Both the position numbers and the translations under genes were made by a program. Below are positions 9,230 to 17,547 of a stretch of DNA of 64,000 nt, in pieces. Position 1 is the first letter of the stretch, and each line of letters begins with the position of its first letter. Source of the stretch: Alteromonas_E sp965248545 (GTDB taxonomy: Bacteria; Pseudomonadota; Gammaproteobacteria; Enterobacterales; Alteromonadaceae); NCBI GenBank assembly GCA_965248545.1, contig OZ252110.1, positions 1,922,001-1,986,000 on the forward strand, given 5' to 3'. The notes under the pieces were generated by a model. It was not told the origin of the DNA. It saw only the letters and a program-made list of their open reading frames with translations, and searched no databases.

Positions 9230-9265
9230 GCCGAATATAGAGCGGTCATTCTATTCGGCTTTTGT
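9230..9265 (+). terminator. Rho-independent terminator after the secreted protein gene
   Basis: GCCGAATA and TATTCGGC pair as 8-base arms around a 14-base loop, followed by TTTTGTCTT. It begins eight bases after the stop codon. Confidence 0.7.
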
Positions 9266-9378
9266 CTTGATATTAAGCTGATTTGTCGATGCTGAATTGG
9301 CAATTTACAAATTTGTGACATACTGTCGCCGCCATATTGGATGGCCTCACTAAAAATTGCTTAGATACCAGGACAAGC

Positions 9379-11715
9379 ATGACGCCGCTGCTAAAAAAAA
9401 TGATTAAAATCTGTGCGCTTACATGTGTCGTTGCAACATTGCCAATGATTGCCATCGCTCAATCTGATGCAACAACTCAAGCCGAACCTCCTCTTGTCAT
9501 TCCGTTCGTTGCGGGTGCGGCAACGTTAGATGGCGTACTAGACGAACCGCAATGGCAGAGCGCTGCAAAGCAATCCCTGGTTTACGTAACTGAACCCTTC
9601 GAAAATACTGCCGCTCCGGTGGAGACTGAAGTGTTCATCTATGAAGATGGCACGTCTTTATATGTCGCCTTCCGTGCACACGACCCTGATCCGGATGCAA
9701 TTCGCGCGTTTTATCGCGACCGAGACTTAATTTTCGGTGGCGACATGGTGGGTGTGAAACTCGATACCTTCAATGACAGTCGTTTGGCGTATCAGTTCTT
9801 TGTTAACCCATATGGTGTTCAGGCCGACGTTATTGAGAATGAAATGACGGGTCGTGAAAGTGAAGCTTGGAATGCCATTTGGGATTCCGCCGGGCAAATT
9901 AACGAGCAGGGCTACATTGTCGAGATGGCGTTGCCGCTGCGCACTATGAATTTTGATGAAGGACAGCGAACCAAAGTCTGGGGCGCAGAATTTTTGCGTT
10001 TTTATCCGCGCGAGGATTATTTGCGGATTTCAAACATTCCGAGAGACCGAAACAACTCATGCATGTTGTGTCAACTCGAAGAAATAAGTGGCTTTGAAGA
10101 GGCTGAGCAGGGCAATAATTTAGCCATAGTGCCAACAGTCGTGGCCGGTAAGTCTCGTAGTCGCGATGTGTCTGAGACACGTGACTGGACCTATGATGAC
10201 AATCAAGAAGTTGGCTTAGATGTGAACTGGGGGATAACGCCTGAGTTTACCTTACAAGCCACCTTAAATCCTGATTTCTCTCAAGTCGAGGCTGACGTTG
10301 CGCAGTTGAGTATTAACAACACATTTGCGCTATTCTTCGACGAACAACGCCCGTTTTTTACCGAAAATGCCGACTATTTCTCATCCAACCTGAATTTGGT
10401 TTACACGCGTAATATCGGTTCACCGGATTATGGTGCAAAAGTTACCGGTCGAGTAGATGAGCATTCTATCGGAGTGTTCACCGCTAATGATGAATCCACA
10501 ACCTTTTTGGTCCCTGGTAATCTTGGTTCTTCTGTTGCTGAAATCAACGAGACGTCGCGCAACGCCGCGATCCGATATCGCTATGATTACAGTGATGACT
10601 TTTCGATTGGCGTTGTCAGTACCCTGCGAAAATCAGACAGCTATCACAATTATGTTAATGGCATTGATGCACGCTATCTCATCACTGAAAACGATACTTT
10701 GCGGGCCCAATTTGTGGTTTCAGATACCCAGTATCCTGAGTTTTTGTTTCGTGATTTTTGTGACGAAGACTGTTCTGTTCCCGCCGATTTCTCTGAACAA
10801 GCTTTGCGTACCCAGACAACTGAAGCATTCACGGGGCAAGCCTTCAGAATTAACTACCGTCACGAAGCCCGTGACTGGTTCTTCCGCGCTGACCACTATG
10901 CCAATGGTGAGGACTTTAGAGCTGATTTAGGTTTTGTATCCCGAGTCGACCGCAACACGACAGTAGTCGGCGGTGGCTATTACTGGTGGAATGAAAATAG
11001 CTGGTGGAATCGCATTCGACTAAACGGCGACTGGGATATCGCGCACAATGATGATGGCGAACTTATTGAGAAGGAAGTTGAAGCGTATTTGAGTATTCGT
11101 GGCGATTACCAGAGCTTTTTTGAAGTGGGCTATGTTAAACGCGACAGAGTTGGTTTAAGACAAGACCCATCGGTATTGAGTATTGACAACAATGCCGATC
11201 TTTTCACCGAAAAACAGTTCAGAATGTTTTTTGAAACACAGCCGAATGAGATTTTGTATATCAATACCTTTGCGAGTGTCGGTGACCAAATCGATTTCAC
11301 GAATAATCGCTTGGGCGAGCGTTTCTTTGTCGAAGGTGAAGTTGAATTGAACATTGGCCAACACCTTTATGTCGGCGGTTTTTTCTTGTACAACGATTTT
11401 GAAGCAGATGAGCAACCGTTATTTACGGCCAAATTGCTTGATGCGCGATTTACTTATCAGTTCGATACCCGTCAATTCTTACGCTTAATCCTTTCTTATT
11501 CAGACATTGATCGCAACCAAGCGAACTACATCGACAGTGTTGATGCCGAGTCTCAAGACTTAGGATGGCAATTGCTCTACAGCTACAAGGTCAACCCTTT
11601 AACTAAATTCTTCATTGGCGTGTCGGACTCATCATTTAACGATGATAGCTTGACGCGATTGACCAGTGCCGAACAATCGGTATTCATGAAATTCAGCTAC
11701 GCTTGGCTGCAGTAA
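9379..11715 (+). CDS. DUF5916 outer-membrane-type protein with N-terminal CBM9-like domain
   Basis: A 778-residue exported protein. I place the start at ATG 9379, after an AGGAC ribosome site. An upstream in-frame TTG (9337) would put 14 polar residues before the signal peptide, which runs about residues 1-28 and ends IAIAQ. The first domain (about 35-200) looks like a carbohydrate-binding family 9/DOMON-type beta-sandwich. The rest is the DUF5916 region: many alternating aromatic strands, likely a beta-barrel, ending FSYAWLQ with an aromatic two residues from the end. Such proteins are common in marine bacteria, often near glycan or peptide uptake genes. Its function is unknown. Confidence 0.82.
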   Translation: MTPLLKKMIKICALTCVVATLPMIAIAQSDATTQAEPPLVIPFVAGAATLDGVLDEPQWQSAAKQSLVYVTEPFENTAAPVETEVFIYEDGTSLYVAFRAHDPDPDAIRAFYRDRDLIFGGDMVGVKLDTFNDSRLAYQFFVNPYGVQADVIENEMTGRESEAWNAIWDSAGQINEQGYIVEMALPLRTMNFDEGQRTKVWGAEFLRFYPREDYLRISNIPRDRNNSCMLCQLEEISGFEEAEQGNNLAIVPTVVAGKSRSRDVSETRDWTYDDNQEVGLDVNWGITPEFTLQATLNPDFSQVEADVAQLSINNTFALFFDEQRPFFTENADYFSSNLNLVYTRNIGSPDYGAKVTGRVDEHSIGVFTANDESTTFLVPGNLGSSVAEINETSRNAAIRYRYDYSDDFSIGVVSTLRKSDSYHNYVNGIDARYLITENDTLRAQFVVSDTQYPEFLFRDFCDEDCSVPADFSEQALRTQTTEAFTGQAFRINYRHEARDWFFRADHYANGEDFRADLGFVSRVDRNTTVVGGGYYWWNENSWWNRIRLNGDWDIAHNDDGELIEKEVEAYLSIRGDYQSFFEVGYVKRDRVGLRQDPSVLSIDNNADLFTEKQFRMFFETQPNEILYINTFASVGDQIDFTNNRLGERFFVEGEVELNIGQHLYVGGFFLYNDFEADEQPLFTAKLLDARFTYQFDTRQFLRLILSYSDIDRNQANYIDSVDAESQDLGWQLLYSYKVNPLTKFFIGVSDSSFNDDSLTRLTSAEQSVFMKFSYAWLQ

Positions 11716-11852
11716 TCGCGAACTAACGGTTACTAGCGAAAATTAGGCGCGTTTGTTCGGATAGCGCATGCGTCGCCAAATCTATTGTCAATAATTTTTA
11801 CACAAGCAAACATGGCTCCACTTAACTTGTTGAATTTAATAGATATTAATTT

Positions 11853-11868
11853 TGGCATTTTTTGTGCA
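11853..11868 (+). promoter_or_regulatory. Sigma-54-type (-24/-12) promoter of the PEP-CTERM gene
   Basis: TTGGCA-(N)-TGCA places GG at 11854-11855 and GC at 11866-11867 with exactly ten bases between, the invariant RpoN spacing. It lies 43 bases before the start codon. PEP-CTERM genes in other bacteria are reported to be controlled by RpoN with the PrsK/PrsR two-component pair. Confidence 0.65.
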
Positions 11869-11910
11869 TTGGTCTAGCCAGAAGTATCCAGCAGTATTCG
11901 GAGTAAATAC

Positions 11911-12519
11911 ATGTTTAAGAAGTTTGTAGCAATTATTGGTCTAGTCATGGCCAGTTCATTTGGCGCGAATGCCAGCCTTATCACTATCGAGCAAGCAGAC
12001 CTAAATGTCGGTACAACAAACGCCGACTTAGCCGCGATTTGGGCAGGCCTTTCTGCAACTGACATCTCATCTGAAACGTTGATGGGCGATGCAACTTTGT
12101 TGTTCAACGGCAGTGCTAACAACAACACTATTTTCAAAATGACCATAAACGTACCAAACGTTAATGACGTTATGTTCAGCCTATTCACTGGTTTAGACGC
12201 AGGTTACGGTGCAGAGATCTTTGTGAATGGTTCTTTGTTCGCGGAACGCAACGAAGATTTGTGGTGGGCACGTAACTGGTCTAACGGCGACACTTTCGCA
12301 GCAGAGGGTTTGAATTTCTTGGCTGGCGGCAATCAAATTGTCGTCTATTGGGCCGAAGGTCGCAACAGCGGCGGTAACAGCTTTGAATTCTCTGTAGATG
12401 GCGGTGAGCGCTTAGTTCTATCTAACGGTAATCTGTACACAGCCGTCCCTACACCATCAACGATCGCTCTGTTCGGCCTTGCATTGGTCGGTTTGGGCTT
12501 CTCTCGCAGAAAAGCCTAA
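11911..12519 (+). CDS. PEP-CTERM sorting-domain protein
   Basis: A 202-residue exported protein with a signal peptide (residues 1-21, ending GANA). The C-terminal sorting signal is the short motif VPTPST, then a hydrophobic helix (IALFGLALVGLGF) and the basic tail SRRKA. Proteins of this type are cut and anchored or released by an exosortase during export with exopolysaccharide. The motif reads PTP rather than PEP, a common variant. The central domain has no cysteines and no family I recognise. The ATG follows GGAG. An exosortase must be encoded elsewhere. Confidence 0.88.
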   Translation: MFKKFVAIIGLVMASSFGANASLITIEQADLNVGTTNADLAAIWAGLSATDISSETLMGDATLLFNGSANNNTIFKMTINVPNVNDVMFSLFTGLDAGYGAEIFVNGSLFAERNEDLWWARNWSNGDTFAAEGLNFLAGGNQIVVYWAEGRNSGGNSFEFSVDGGERLVLSNGNLYTAVPTPSTIALFGLALVGLGFSRRKA

Positions 12520-12538
12520 GTAGCTATTAGTTTTATGG

Positions 12539-12564
12539 AAGCCAGCTGTTGAGCTGGCTTTTTT
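12539..12564 (+). terminator. Rho-independent terminator after the PEP-CTERM gene
   Basis: AAGCCAGCT-gttg-AGCTGGCTT is a perfect 9-base stem with a 4-base loop running into six T. Confidence 0.85.
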
Positions 12565-12582
12565 GTGTCCGCAGCCTGAGTT

Positions 12583-13065
12583 TTATATAAACGCTTGCCA
12601 TTCGGGCTTGTGTTGGGTGACCCACTCTGTTTCTTGCGGTTCACGCATAAAGCGGAAATCTTGAAAATCGAACCCTGGAGCAACGCTACAGCCTACCAAT
12701 GTGTAGTCACCAGTGCTCTCCGCAGCTTGCCACTGGTTGGCATTAATTACATGCGCGAAATGTGGACTTGTGCCTAAAATGATCTCCTGACTTGAGCAAG
12801 TCAGCGATGCATTTAGTTCGGTTTCATTTTTAATGTGTAATAGGCGCAAAGGTGCACCACAATAATGATTCCACACTTCATCATGCGCAACTAAATGGAA
12901 GCGACTTCGCTGGCCTTTTAACAATAAAAAATAAATATGGGTGAGCGTCGGACGATCGTAGTGATTGAATGGCGACGTAACCGTTTCTGTAGCGCGGTAG
13001 ACTTCAGCAAAATAGCCACCCTCAGGGTGCGGTTGTAGGTTTAATTGTTCAATCAATGGGTGCAT
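12583..13065 (-). CDS. Cupin-family protein (DUF985-type)
   Basis: A 160-residue single-domain cupin. It begins with LNLQPHPEGGYFAEVYR, the hallmark of the DUF985/cupin_5 group, and continues with FLLLKGQRSRFHLVAHDEVW, which carries likely metal-binding histidines, and CSVAPGFDFQDF towards the end. The family is predicted to be a small-molecule isomerase or epimerase-like metal protein; no reaction is established that I can assign. It is convergent with the PEP-CTERM gene. Confidence 0.85.
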   Translation of the reverse strand: MHPLIEQLNLQPHPEGGYFAEVYRATETVTSPFNHYDRPTLTHIYFLLLKGQRSRFHLVAHDEVWNHYCGAPLRLLHIKNETELNASLTCSSQEIILGTSPHFAHVINANQWQAAESTGDYTLVGCSVAPGFDFQDFRFMREPQETEWVTQHKPEWQAFI

Positions 13066-13165
13066 TTTTTTCTCGTTGGGTTAATCTATTCAATGTGAAT
13101 AAAACCTAGGTTAACAGACCCTAGCACAGACAATAAAAAGCATAACAAATCTGAGAGGTCATTAG

Positions 13166-13627
13166 GTGACTTGGTTCGCCCAAAATATCATTGAATCACT
13201 ATTGATAGTCGGTCTGCTTTGCATCGTATTTGAGTGGTTGTTGTATCGCTTTACCGTGTTAATTCTGTTTTCAGTTGGCGTAGGAATGCTCACCAGTGCT
13301 CTATTGGCGTATTCATCTCTAATTAGCCCCGCTACTTCTTCTTTAGTCCTCTGTATGTTGTTGGCGACAGCATTTAGTTTGTTCGTGTTTCGGCCTTCAT
13401 TCGTAAATCTGCGCTCTACAATAGATAATACGAGGGCTGTAAGTGATCTAGTCGGTTACCGTTTTCTACTGGTTGACGATGTTTCAGAATCGCAAACAGC
13501 GGTTCACCATTACTCTGGGATTGCATGGCGGCTGCGCAGCAGGGACGCCATCAAGGCTGGGACGTGGGTCGAAGTAACCCGGGCCGAGTTGGGCGAATTC
13601 ACCATTCGGCCGCGTTACGAACGTTGA
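13166..13627 (+). CDS. NfeD-like membrane protein
   Basis: A 153-residue protein with an N-terminal pair or triple of transmembrane helices (about residues 8-75) and a soluble C-terminal domain (about 95-150) with the beta pattern of the NfeD OB-fold, including SDLVGYRFLL and AGTWVEVTRAELGEFTI. The start is GTG, eight bases after GAGG. NfeD proteins normally pair with an SPFH/stomatin partner; none is adjacent here, although hflK/hflC lie elsewhere in the window. The family call is moderately sure. Confidence 0.7.
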   Translation: MTWFAQNIIESLLIVGLLCIVFEWLLYRFTVLILFSVGVGMLTSALLAYSSLISPATSSLVLCMLLATAFSLFVFRPSFVNLRSTIDNTRAVSDLVGYRFLLVDDVSESQTAVHHYSGIAWRLRSRDAIKAGTWVEVTRAELGEFTIRPRYER

Positions 13628-13680
13628 GGCGTTGCTATTCTCATACAGCGTCACATCCCTAATCGGGTTCCTCGAGTGTT

Positions 13681-13872
13681 TTAAGATCTGCGTCTTGGGT
13701 TGCGTTTTTTGTTTCTTGAGAGGACAATTCGCGCGCCAAAGATGAGTAGGTATCCGATGAAAATCAAAAAAACCGTGTCATCTGGCAGTGGGGAGTGAAG
13801 ATAGATACCGAACAATGCGAACGGTAACGTCATCATCACCAATAGTAAAAAGACGCCCGAAACTGATTTCAT
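13681..13872 (-). CDS. Small membrane protein of unknown function
   Basis: A 63-residue protein with two hydrophobic segments (about 6-25 and 32-50) and a strongly basic tail (SRNKKRNPRRRS). GAGGTGAT stands seven bases before the ATG, an unusually good ribosome site, which is the main reason to believe the gene. It is convergent with the NfeD-like gene. No function can be assigned. Confidence 0.65.
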   Translation of the reverse strand: MKSVSGVFLLLVMMTLPFALFGIYLHSPLPDDTVFLIFIGYLLIFGARIVLSRNKKRNPRRRS

Positions 13873-13987
13873 TGCATTATCACCTCTTAAATATGCACAT
13901 AGATCAAGAGCGACTGCGAAATCTGTACCAATAAGAACAGCGCCGCATGAGTAGTCACATGTACGGCGTACTCTGTGAGCGAAATGT

Positions 13988-14860
13988 ATGACCGGAGAAA
14001 TAGCAGCATTAACGACGGCCTGTTGCTGGGCTGTTGCAGCCAGAATGTTTCAAATGCTGGGGGCCTACTTCAATCCGCTCGCACTGAATTTTTGGAAGGG
14101 CGCGTTGGCAGCATTGGTTTTGTTTGCAGTAACGCTGTTTTATCCACTCGCCGTCGAATTACCGAGTGACGCTGTATTTTGGTTGGTTTTGTCCGGCATC
14201 ATCGGAATAGGCCTTGGGGACACGTTTTTTTTCCGAGCTCTGAATCAAATTGGCGACAGTCAATCGATATTGGTTGCTGAGACTTTAGCGCCAATCTTAA
14301 CGGCATTACTCGCTATGATCTGGATAAATGAATGGCTATCTTGGCAACAATGGGTGGGGATTGCCGTTGTTATCCTATCTGTCGATATGATTATTAAGCT
14401 GCAAAAGCGAGATAGTCGGAAGATATTTTCAATGTCAGGCTATGTTTACGCAGCATTGGCAGCGCTATGTCAGGCTGTAGGCGCTGTGTTAAGCCGAGAT
14501 ATACTGACCAGCACGGGAATTGACGCAGCCAACGCCTCCCTGTTTCGTCTTTTAGGCGGCTTAGCGGCGATTTTATTGTTGATGTTAGTAATGAAGCGCT
14601 CACTCAGACCCACTCAAGCGTTAGGCGCCAAAGGCTTAAAATTGCTATTTTGGGCGACCTTACTTGGAACCTTCGCAGCCTTGTATTTGCAGATGGTCGC
14701 GTTTGCCAATACTAAGGCGGCAATTGTGCAAACGCTTTTCGCAACGAGTGTCGTGTTATCATTGCTGGTGGCCCGCTTTCTTGGTGAGAAAGTTGATAAA
14801 CGCACTTTTCTCTGGTCATTCATGGCGATGTTCGGTGTCAGCGTGTTGCTTTTGTCTTGA
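13988..14860 (+). CDS. EamA/DMT-superfamily transporter
   Basis: A 290-residue inner-membrane protein with about ten hydrophobic helices arranged as two EamA repeats, the first ending near SVDMIIKLQKR and the second starting near GYVYAALAALCQAVGAVLSR. Members of this superfamily export amino acids, nucleosides or other metabolites; the substrate cannot be told from sequence. The 3' end of the gene contains the promoter of the rpsF operon. Confidence 0.87.
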   Translation: MTGEIAALTTACCWAVAARMFQMLGAYFNPLALNFWKGALAALVLFAVTLFYPLAVELPSDAVFWLVLSGIIGIGLGDTFFFRALNQIGDSQSILVAETLAPILTALLAMIWINEWLSWQQWVGIAVVILSVDMIIKLQKRDSRKIFSMSGYVYAALAALCQAVGAVLSRDILTSTGIDAANASLFRLLGGLAAILLLMLVMKRSLRPTQALGAKGLKLLFWATLLGTFAALYLQMVAFANTKAAIVQTLFATSVVLSLLVARFLGEKVDKRTFLWSFMAMFGVSVLLLS

Positions 14861-14874
14861 CGCCCCTGTATACT
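14846..14874 (+). promoter_or_regulatory. Sigma-70 promoter of the rpsF-rpsR-rplI operon
   Basis: TTGCTT (14846-14851) and TATACT (14869-14874) are separated by 17 bases, overlapping the end of the EamA gene. The leader to the rpsF start is about 80 bases. Confidence 0.6.
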
Positions 14875-14906
14875 CCGCGCCCTTACAGCCAACCAACCAG
14901 TTCCTT

Positions 14907-14938
14907 GTCTCCATGCAGAAGGCTGTACTGCCCGAGAC
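14907..14938 (+). promoter_or_regulatory. rpsF leader hairpin, candidate S6:S18 autoregulatory site
   Basis: GTCTC (14907-14911) pairs with GAGAC (14934-14938), with CCCG just before the 3' arm. In many bacteria the S6:S18 complex binds a leader hairpin with an unpaired CCG in the rpsF mRNA and represses it. The position, 20 bases before the start codon, fits. Homology was not tested. Confidence 0.45.
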
Positions 14939-14958
14939 TACAACCGTGAGGAGCAGAC

Positions 14959-15339
14959 ATGCGTCATTACGAAATCGTTTTTATGGTTCACCCTGATCAG
15001 AGTGAACAAGTTCCTGCGATGATCGAGAAGTACTCGACTATCCTTAAGCAGGACGGTGGTCAAATCCACCGCTTGGAAGACTGGGGTCGCCGTCAACTAG
15101 CATACCCAATCGAAAAGCTACATAAAGCACACTATGTACTAATCAATGCCGAAGCAACAGCTGAAGCTGTCGAAGAACTAGAAACTGCATTCCGTTTCAA
15201 CGACATCGTATTGCGTAACCTTGTTATGCGTACTAAATCTGCAGTGACTGAAGCGTCACCAATGATGAAAGAAGAGCGTCGTGAGCGTCGTGAAGAAGCA
15301 CCAGCGAAGCCCGCTGCTGCTAAAGCAGATTCAGAGTAA
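14959..15339 (+). CDS. rpsF: 30S ribosomal protein S6
   Basis: A 126-residue S6, first of the rpsF-rpsR-rplI operon. It begins MRHYEIVFMVHPDQSEQVP and contains GGQIHRLEDWGRRQLAYPI, the typical S6 core. The C-terminal tail is long and charged (RRERREEAPAKPAAAKADSE), as in other gammaproteobacteria. In the 30S platform it binds S18 and 16S rRNA. GAGGAG precedes the ATG. No priB gene lies between rpsF and rpsR, unlike in enterobacteria. Confidence 0.98.
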   Translation: MRHYEIVFMVHPDQSEQVPAMIEKYSTILKQDGGQIHRLEDWGRRQLAYPIEKLHKAHYVLINAEATAEAVEELETAFRFNDIVLRNLVMRTKSAVTEASPMMKEERRERREEAPAKPAAAKADSE

Positions 15340-15350
15340 GGAGAATTATA

Positions 15351-15578
15351 ATGGCTCGTTTTTTTAGACGTCGTAAATTCTGCCGTTTTTCAGCTGAAGG
15401 CGTAGCAGAGATTGATTACAAAGATATCGCAACTTTGAAAAACTACATCACTGAAAGCGGTAAAATCGTACCCAGCCGGATTACCGGCACCAGTGCTAAG
15501 TACCAGCGTCAGCTTTCAACTGCTATTAAGCGTGCTCGCTTCCTAGCGTTGTTACCGTACACTGATTCTCACAAGTAA
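15351..15578 (+). CDS. rpsR: 30S ribosomal protein S18
   Basis: A 75-residue S18 of normal length. The family signature is visible in FFRRRKFCRF, IDYKDIATLKNYI and KYQRQLSTAIKRARFLALLPY. It partners S6 on the 30S platform. It begins 11 bases after the rpsF stop, after AAGGAG, so it is co-translated with its partner. Confidence 0.98.
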   Translation: MARFFRRRKFCRFSAEGVAEIDYKDIATLKNYITESGKIVPSRITGTSAKYQRQLSTAIKRARFLALLPYTDSHK

Positions 15579-15604
15579 TTGGCGAATAATAAGGGGTATT
15601 GTAG

Positions 15605-16057
15605 ATGGACATCATTCTACTAGATAAAATCGCCAACTTAGGCGGATTAGGTGACAAAGTTTCTGTTAAAGCAGGCTACGCACGTAACTTTTTGTTCCCT
15701 CAAGGTAAAGCAGTTCCAGCAACTAAAGCTAACGTTGAGAAATTCGAACAACGCCGCGCTGAACTTGAAGCGAAGATTGCTGAGCAATTAGCAACTGCTG
15801 AAGCTCGCGCAGCTAAAGTTGTTGAGCTAGCTGAAGTAACGATCGCTGCACCAGCAGGTGACGAAGGTAAATTATTCGGTTCAATTGGTACACGCGACAT
15901 CGCTGAAGCAATTACTGCTGCAGGTGTTGAAGTATCGAAAGCTGAAGTTAAATTGCCTACAGGTACTTTGCGTGAAACAGGTGAGTTTGAAATCGACCTT
16001 CAACTTCACTCTGACGTTATGACTTCTATTAAGTTGAACATCGTTCAAGAAGCGTAA
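15605..16057 (+). CDS. rplI: 50S ribosomal protein L9
   Basis: A 150-residue L9. The N-terminal domain has VILLDKIANLGGLGDKV-type sequence (starting MDIILLDK) and AGYARNFLFPQGKA. A long charged connecting helix follows (about 45-75), then the C-terminal domain with GKLFGSIGTRDIAEAI. It binds 23S rRNA at the L1 stalk base. It is last in the operon, followed directly by a strong terminator. Confidence 0.98.
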   Translation: MDIILLDKIANLGGLGDKVSVKAGYARNFLFPQGKAVPATKANVEKFEQRRAELEAKIAEQLATAEARAAKVVELAEVTIAAPAGDEGKLFGSIGTRDIAEAITAAGVEVSKAEVKLPTGTLRETGEFEIDLQLHSDVMTSIKLNIVQEA

Positions 16058-16072
16058 TTAAACGTCTCTCAA

Positions 16073-16107
16073 AAAAAACCGCCTAGCGTTGCTCAGGCGG
16101 TTTTTTT
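16073..16107. terminator. Bidirectional terminator between rplI and the DTW gene
   Basis: AACCGCCT and AGGCGGTT form the stem, preceded by eight A and followed by seven T, so it can stop transcription from both the rplI operon and the convergent DTW gene, whose stop codon it touches. Confidence 0.88.
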
Positions 16108-16708
16108 ATGTCTGGCGTTTGGGCTGACCCGCAAAGTCATGCCAGTGTTGTTGCATGGCATTAAGCGCCTGTTCAAACGGCGCAAGCGGTGTCCCGTCAA
16201 CCACGTTGAGTGTAGTGGCAATTGCTTCCAATGTGCTGAGGCTTTGCTCGCTGGGGCGCTTGCGAATACGATAATTGGATGTGTGCTCCGGTTCGATGGA
16301 GCAGGCGTCTAGCTCGTGTAGCCATGGATTGTTAAGCCACAACTTCTTGGCTTTTCTCCATGTGCCGTCGAGCACCACAATATGAGTGTACAAAGACCAA
16401 TCAACGCTTTGATTACCGAGGGACACAGCGGATTCACAGGGGTAGACCAATAAGGTTTTGCTGCTACTTTCGACTTGCTGCATCACTGCCTTAAAGTCAT
16501 TTGGTAAAGTACCTATGAATATACTCGCTTTAGGTAATATTAAAGTCGACAAGCGCGCGGTATTTTTAGCGTGTTTGGATTCAACGGGATCTTGTAAGAT
16601 GGAAACAATCGCCTGGCTCGTTACGGGTGTGATTGCGTCACAAATACACGTTTGCAGCGGATACTGACAGACGTCGCAGTAGCGGCGCGTGGTGTTTTGC
16701 TCCTCCAT
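16106..16708 (-). CDS. DTW-domain protein, tRNA-uridine aminocarboxypropyltransferase-like
   Basis: A 200-residue protein of the DTW family, whose E. coli member TapT adds the 3-amino-3-carboxypropyl group of SAM to uridine in tRNA. The cysteine cluster RYCDVCQYPLQTCICD (about 10-25) and the name-giving motif, here LDGTWRKAKKLW (about 113-124), are both present. The function is inferred from the family. It lies 9 bases downstream of the MOSC gene and is likely cotranscribed with it. Confidence 0.85.
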   Translation of the reverse strand: MEEQNTTRRYCDVCQYPLQTCICDAITPVTSQAIVSILQDPVESKHAKNTARLSTLILPKASIFIGTLPNDFKAVMQQVESSSKTLLVYPCESAVSLGNQSVDWSLYTHIVVLDGTWRKAKKLWLNNPWLHELDACSIEPEHTSNYRIRKRPSEQSLSTLEAIATTLNVVDGTPLAPFEQALNAMQQHWHDFAGQPKRQT

Positions 16709-16717
16709 TACAAACGT

Positions 16718-17365
16718 TTATGCCGATGGTGCGTGTTTGGCTCGCACCGATAAGCGGTGTTTCCACTCCGGATCCAAATCCTGCAAGTTTGCTGCATAAT
16801 GTAAGCGCTGCTGTGTCGCTTGCTTGTCATTGACGCACTGCATAAACTCAGCAATCGTCAGACTACTGACGTCTGTCGCCTCTAACTCAACGGTGTCACC
16901 TACTCTTATAACACCGGTTTGAAGCACCCGATAATACCATCCGGTAATACTGTGTTGATTCACAAATCGGTCGAGATTCGGTATCTCATAGCGTTGTGAG
17001 ATTTTGTTACACGGTACCCTGGGTGAACCCACCTGAACAATCACTTCGCCCATTTTGTATACGTCGCCAATGCGTACATTGTTGTCATTCATCCCCTCGA
17101 CGGTAATATTCTCACCAATACTTCCGGGCACAAATTTGCTGCTGTGGTCAGAAAAGTGTTGGCGGAACACCGCATAGTTGTCGGGCGCGTATTGATGCAA
17201 GACTTTCTCGATGCCGCCGTGCAGTTTTTTGTTCCCCTGCTCGTCTTCATCCGTACCATCGAAATAAACAGTGAGTTGTTGCACTGGCTGCTTAACGATA
17301 CTGCTGGGCGCTCCGTGACTGCCAAAAGCAACAGGTTTTGCAGCAAATAATTGGTTTATCTGCAT
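16718..17365 (-). CDS. yiiM: MOSC-domain protein, YiiM-like
   Basis: A 215-residue MOSC protein similar to E. coli YiiM, a molybdenum-cofactor-dependent protein linked to detoxifying N-hydroxylated bases. Features are KKLHGGIEKVLHQYAPDNY, FVPGSIGENIT and the cofactor cysteine in VGSPRVPCNKIS (about residue 119). A further C-terminal helical part follows, as in YiiM. It heads a short leftward operon with the DTW gene. Confidence 0.85.
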   Translation of the reverse strand: MQINQLFAAKPVAFGSHGAPSSIVKQPVQQLTVYFDGTDEDEQGNKKLHGGIEKVLHQYAPDNYAVFRQHFSDHSSKFVPGSIGENITVEGMNDNNVRIGDVYKMGEVIVQVGSPRVPCNKISQRYEIPNLDRFVNQHSITGWYYRVLQTGVIRVGDTVELEATDVSSLTIAEFMQCVNDKQATQQRLHYAANLQDLDPEWKHRLSVRAKHAPSA

Positions 17366-17455
17366 TTTATGAAATATTCTTCTAGAAAGCTTGGGGTCTG
17401 ACAGGTAGTCTCAGTGTAGTACATTCAGAACTTAAAAAAAATTTTTAAGTGATTT

Positions 17456-17480
17456 AAACCTTTGTGGTTTTGTACGCGAC
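17456..17480 (+). promoter_or_regulatory. Possible ECF-type promoter of the sigma-factor operon
   Basis: An AAACC element (17456-17460) and CGAC (17477-17480), 16 bases apart, resemble the AAC/CGTC layout of ECF sigma promoters and lie about 68 bases before the sigma gene. Autoregulation would be typical. The match is weak. Confidence 0.3.
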
Positions 17481-17547
17481 AAACTCTATAACACCAACAA
17501 AAAAGTGATGCTTACTCAAATTAAGGTCACGACGGAATAATAGCTAA

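Noticed and set aside
13975..14169. 64-codon rightward frame overlapping the EamA start
   Set aside because: It is out of frame with the transporter and has no signal of its own.
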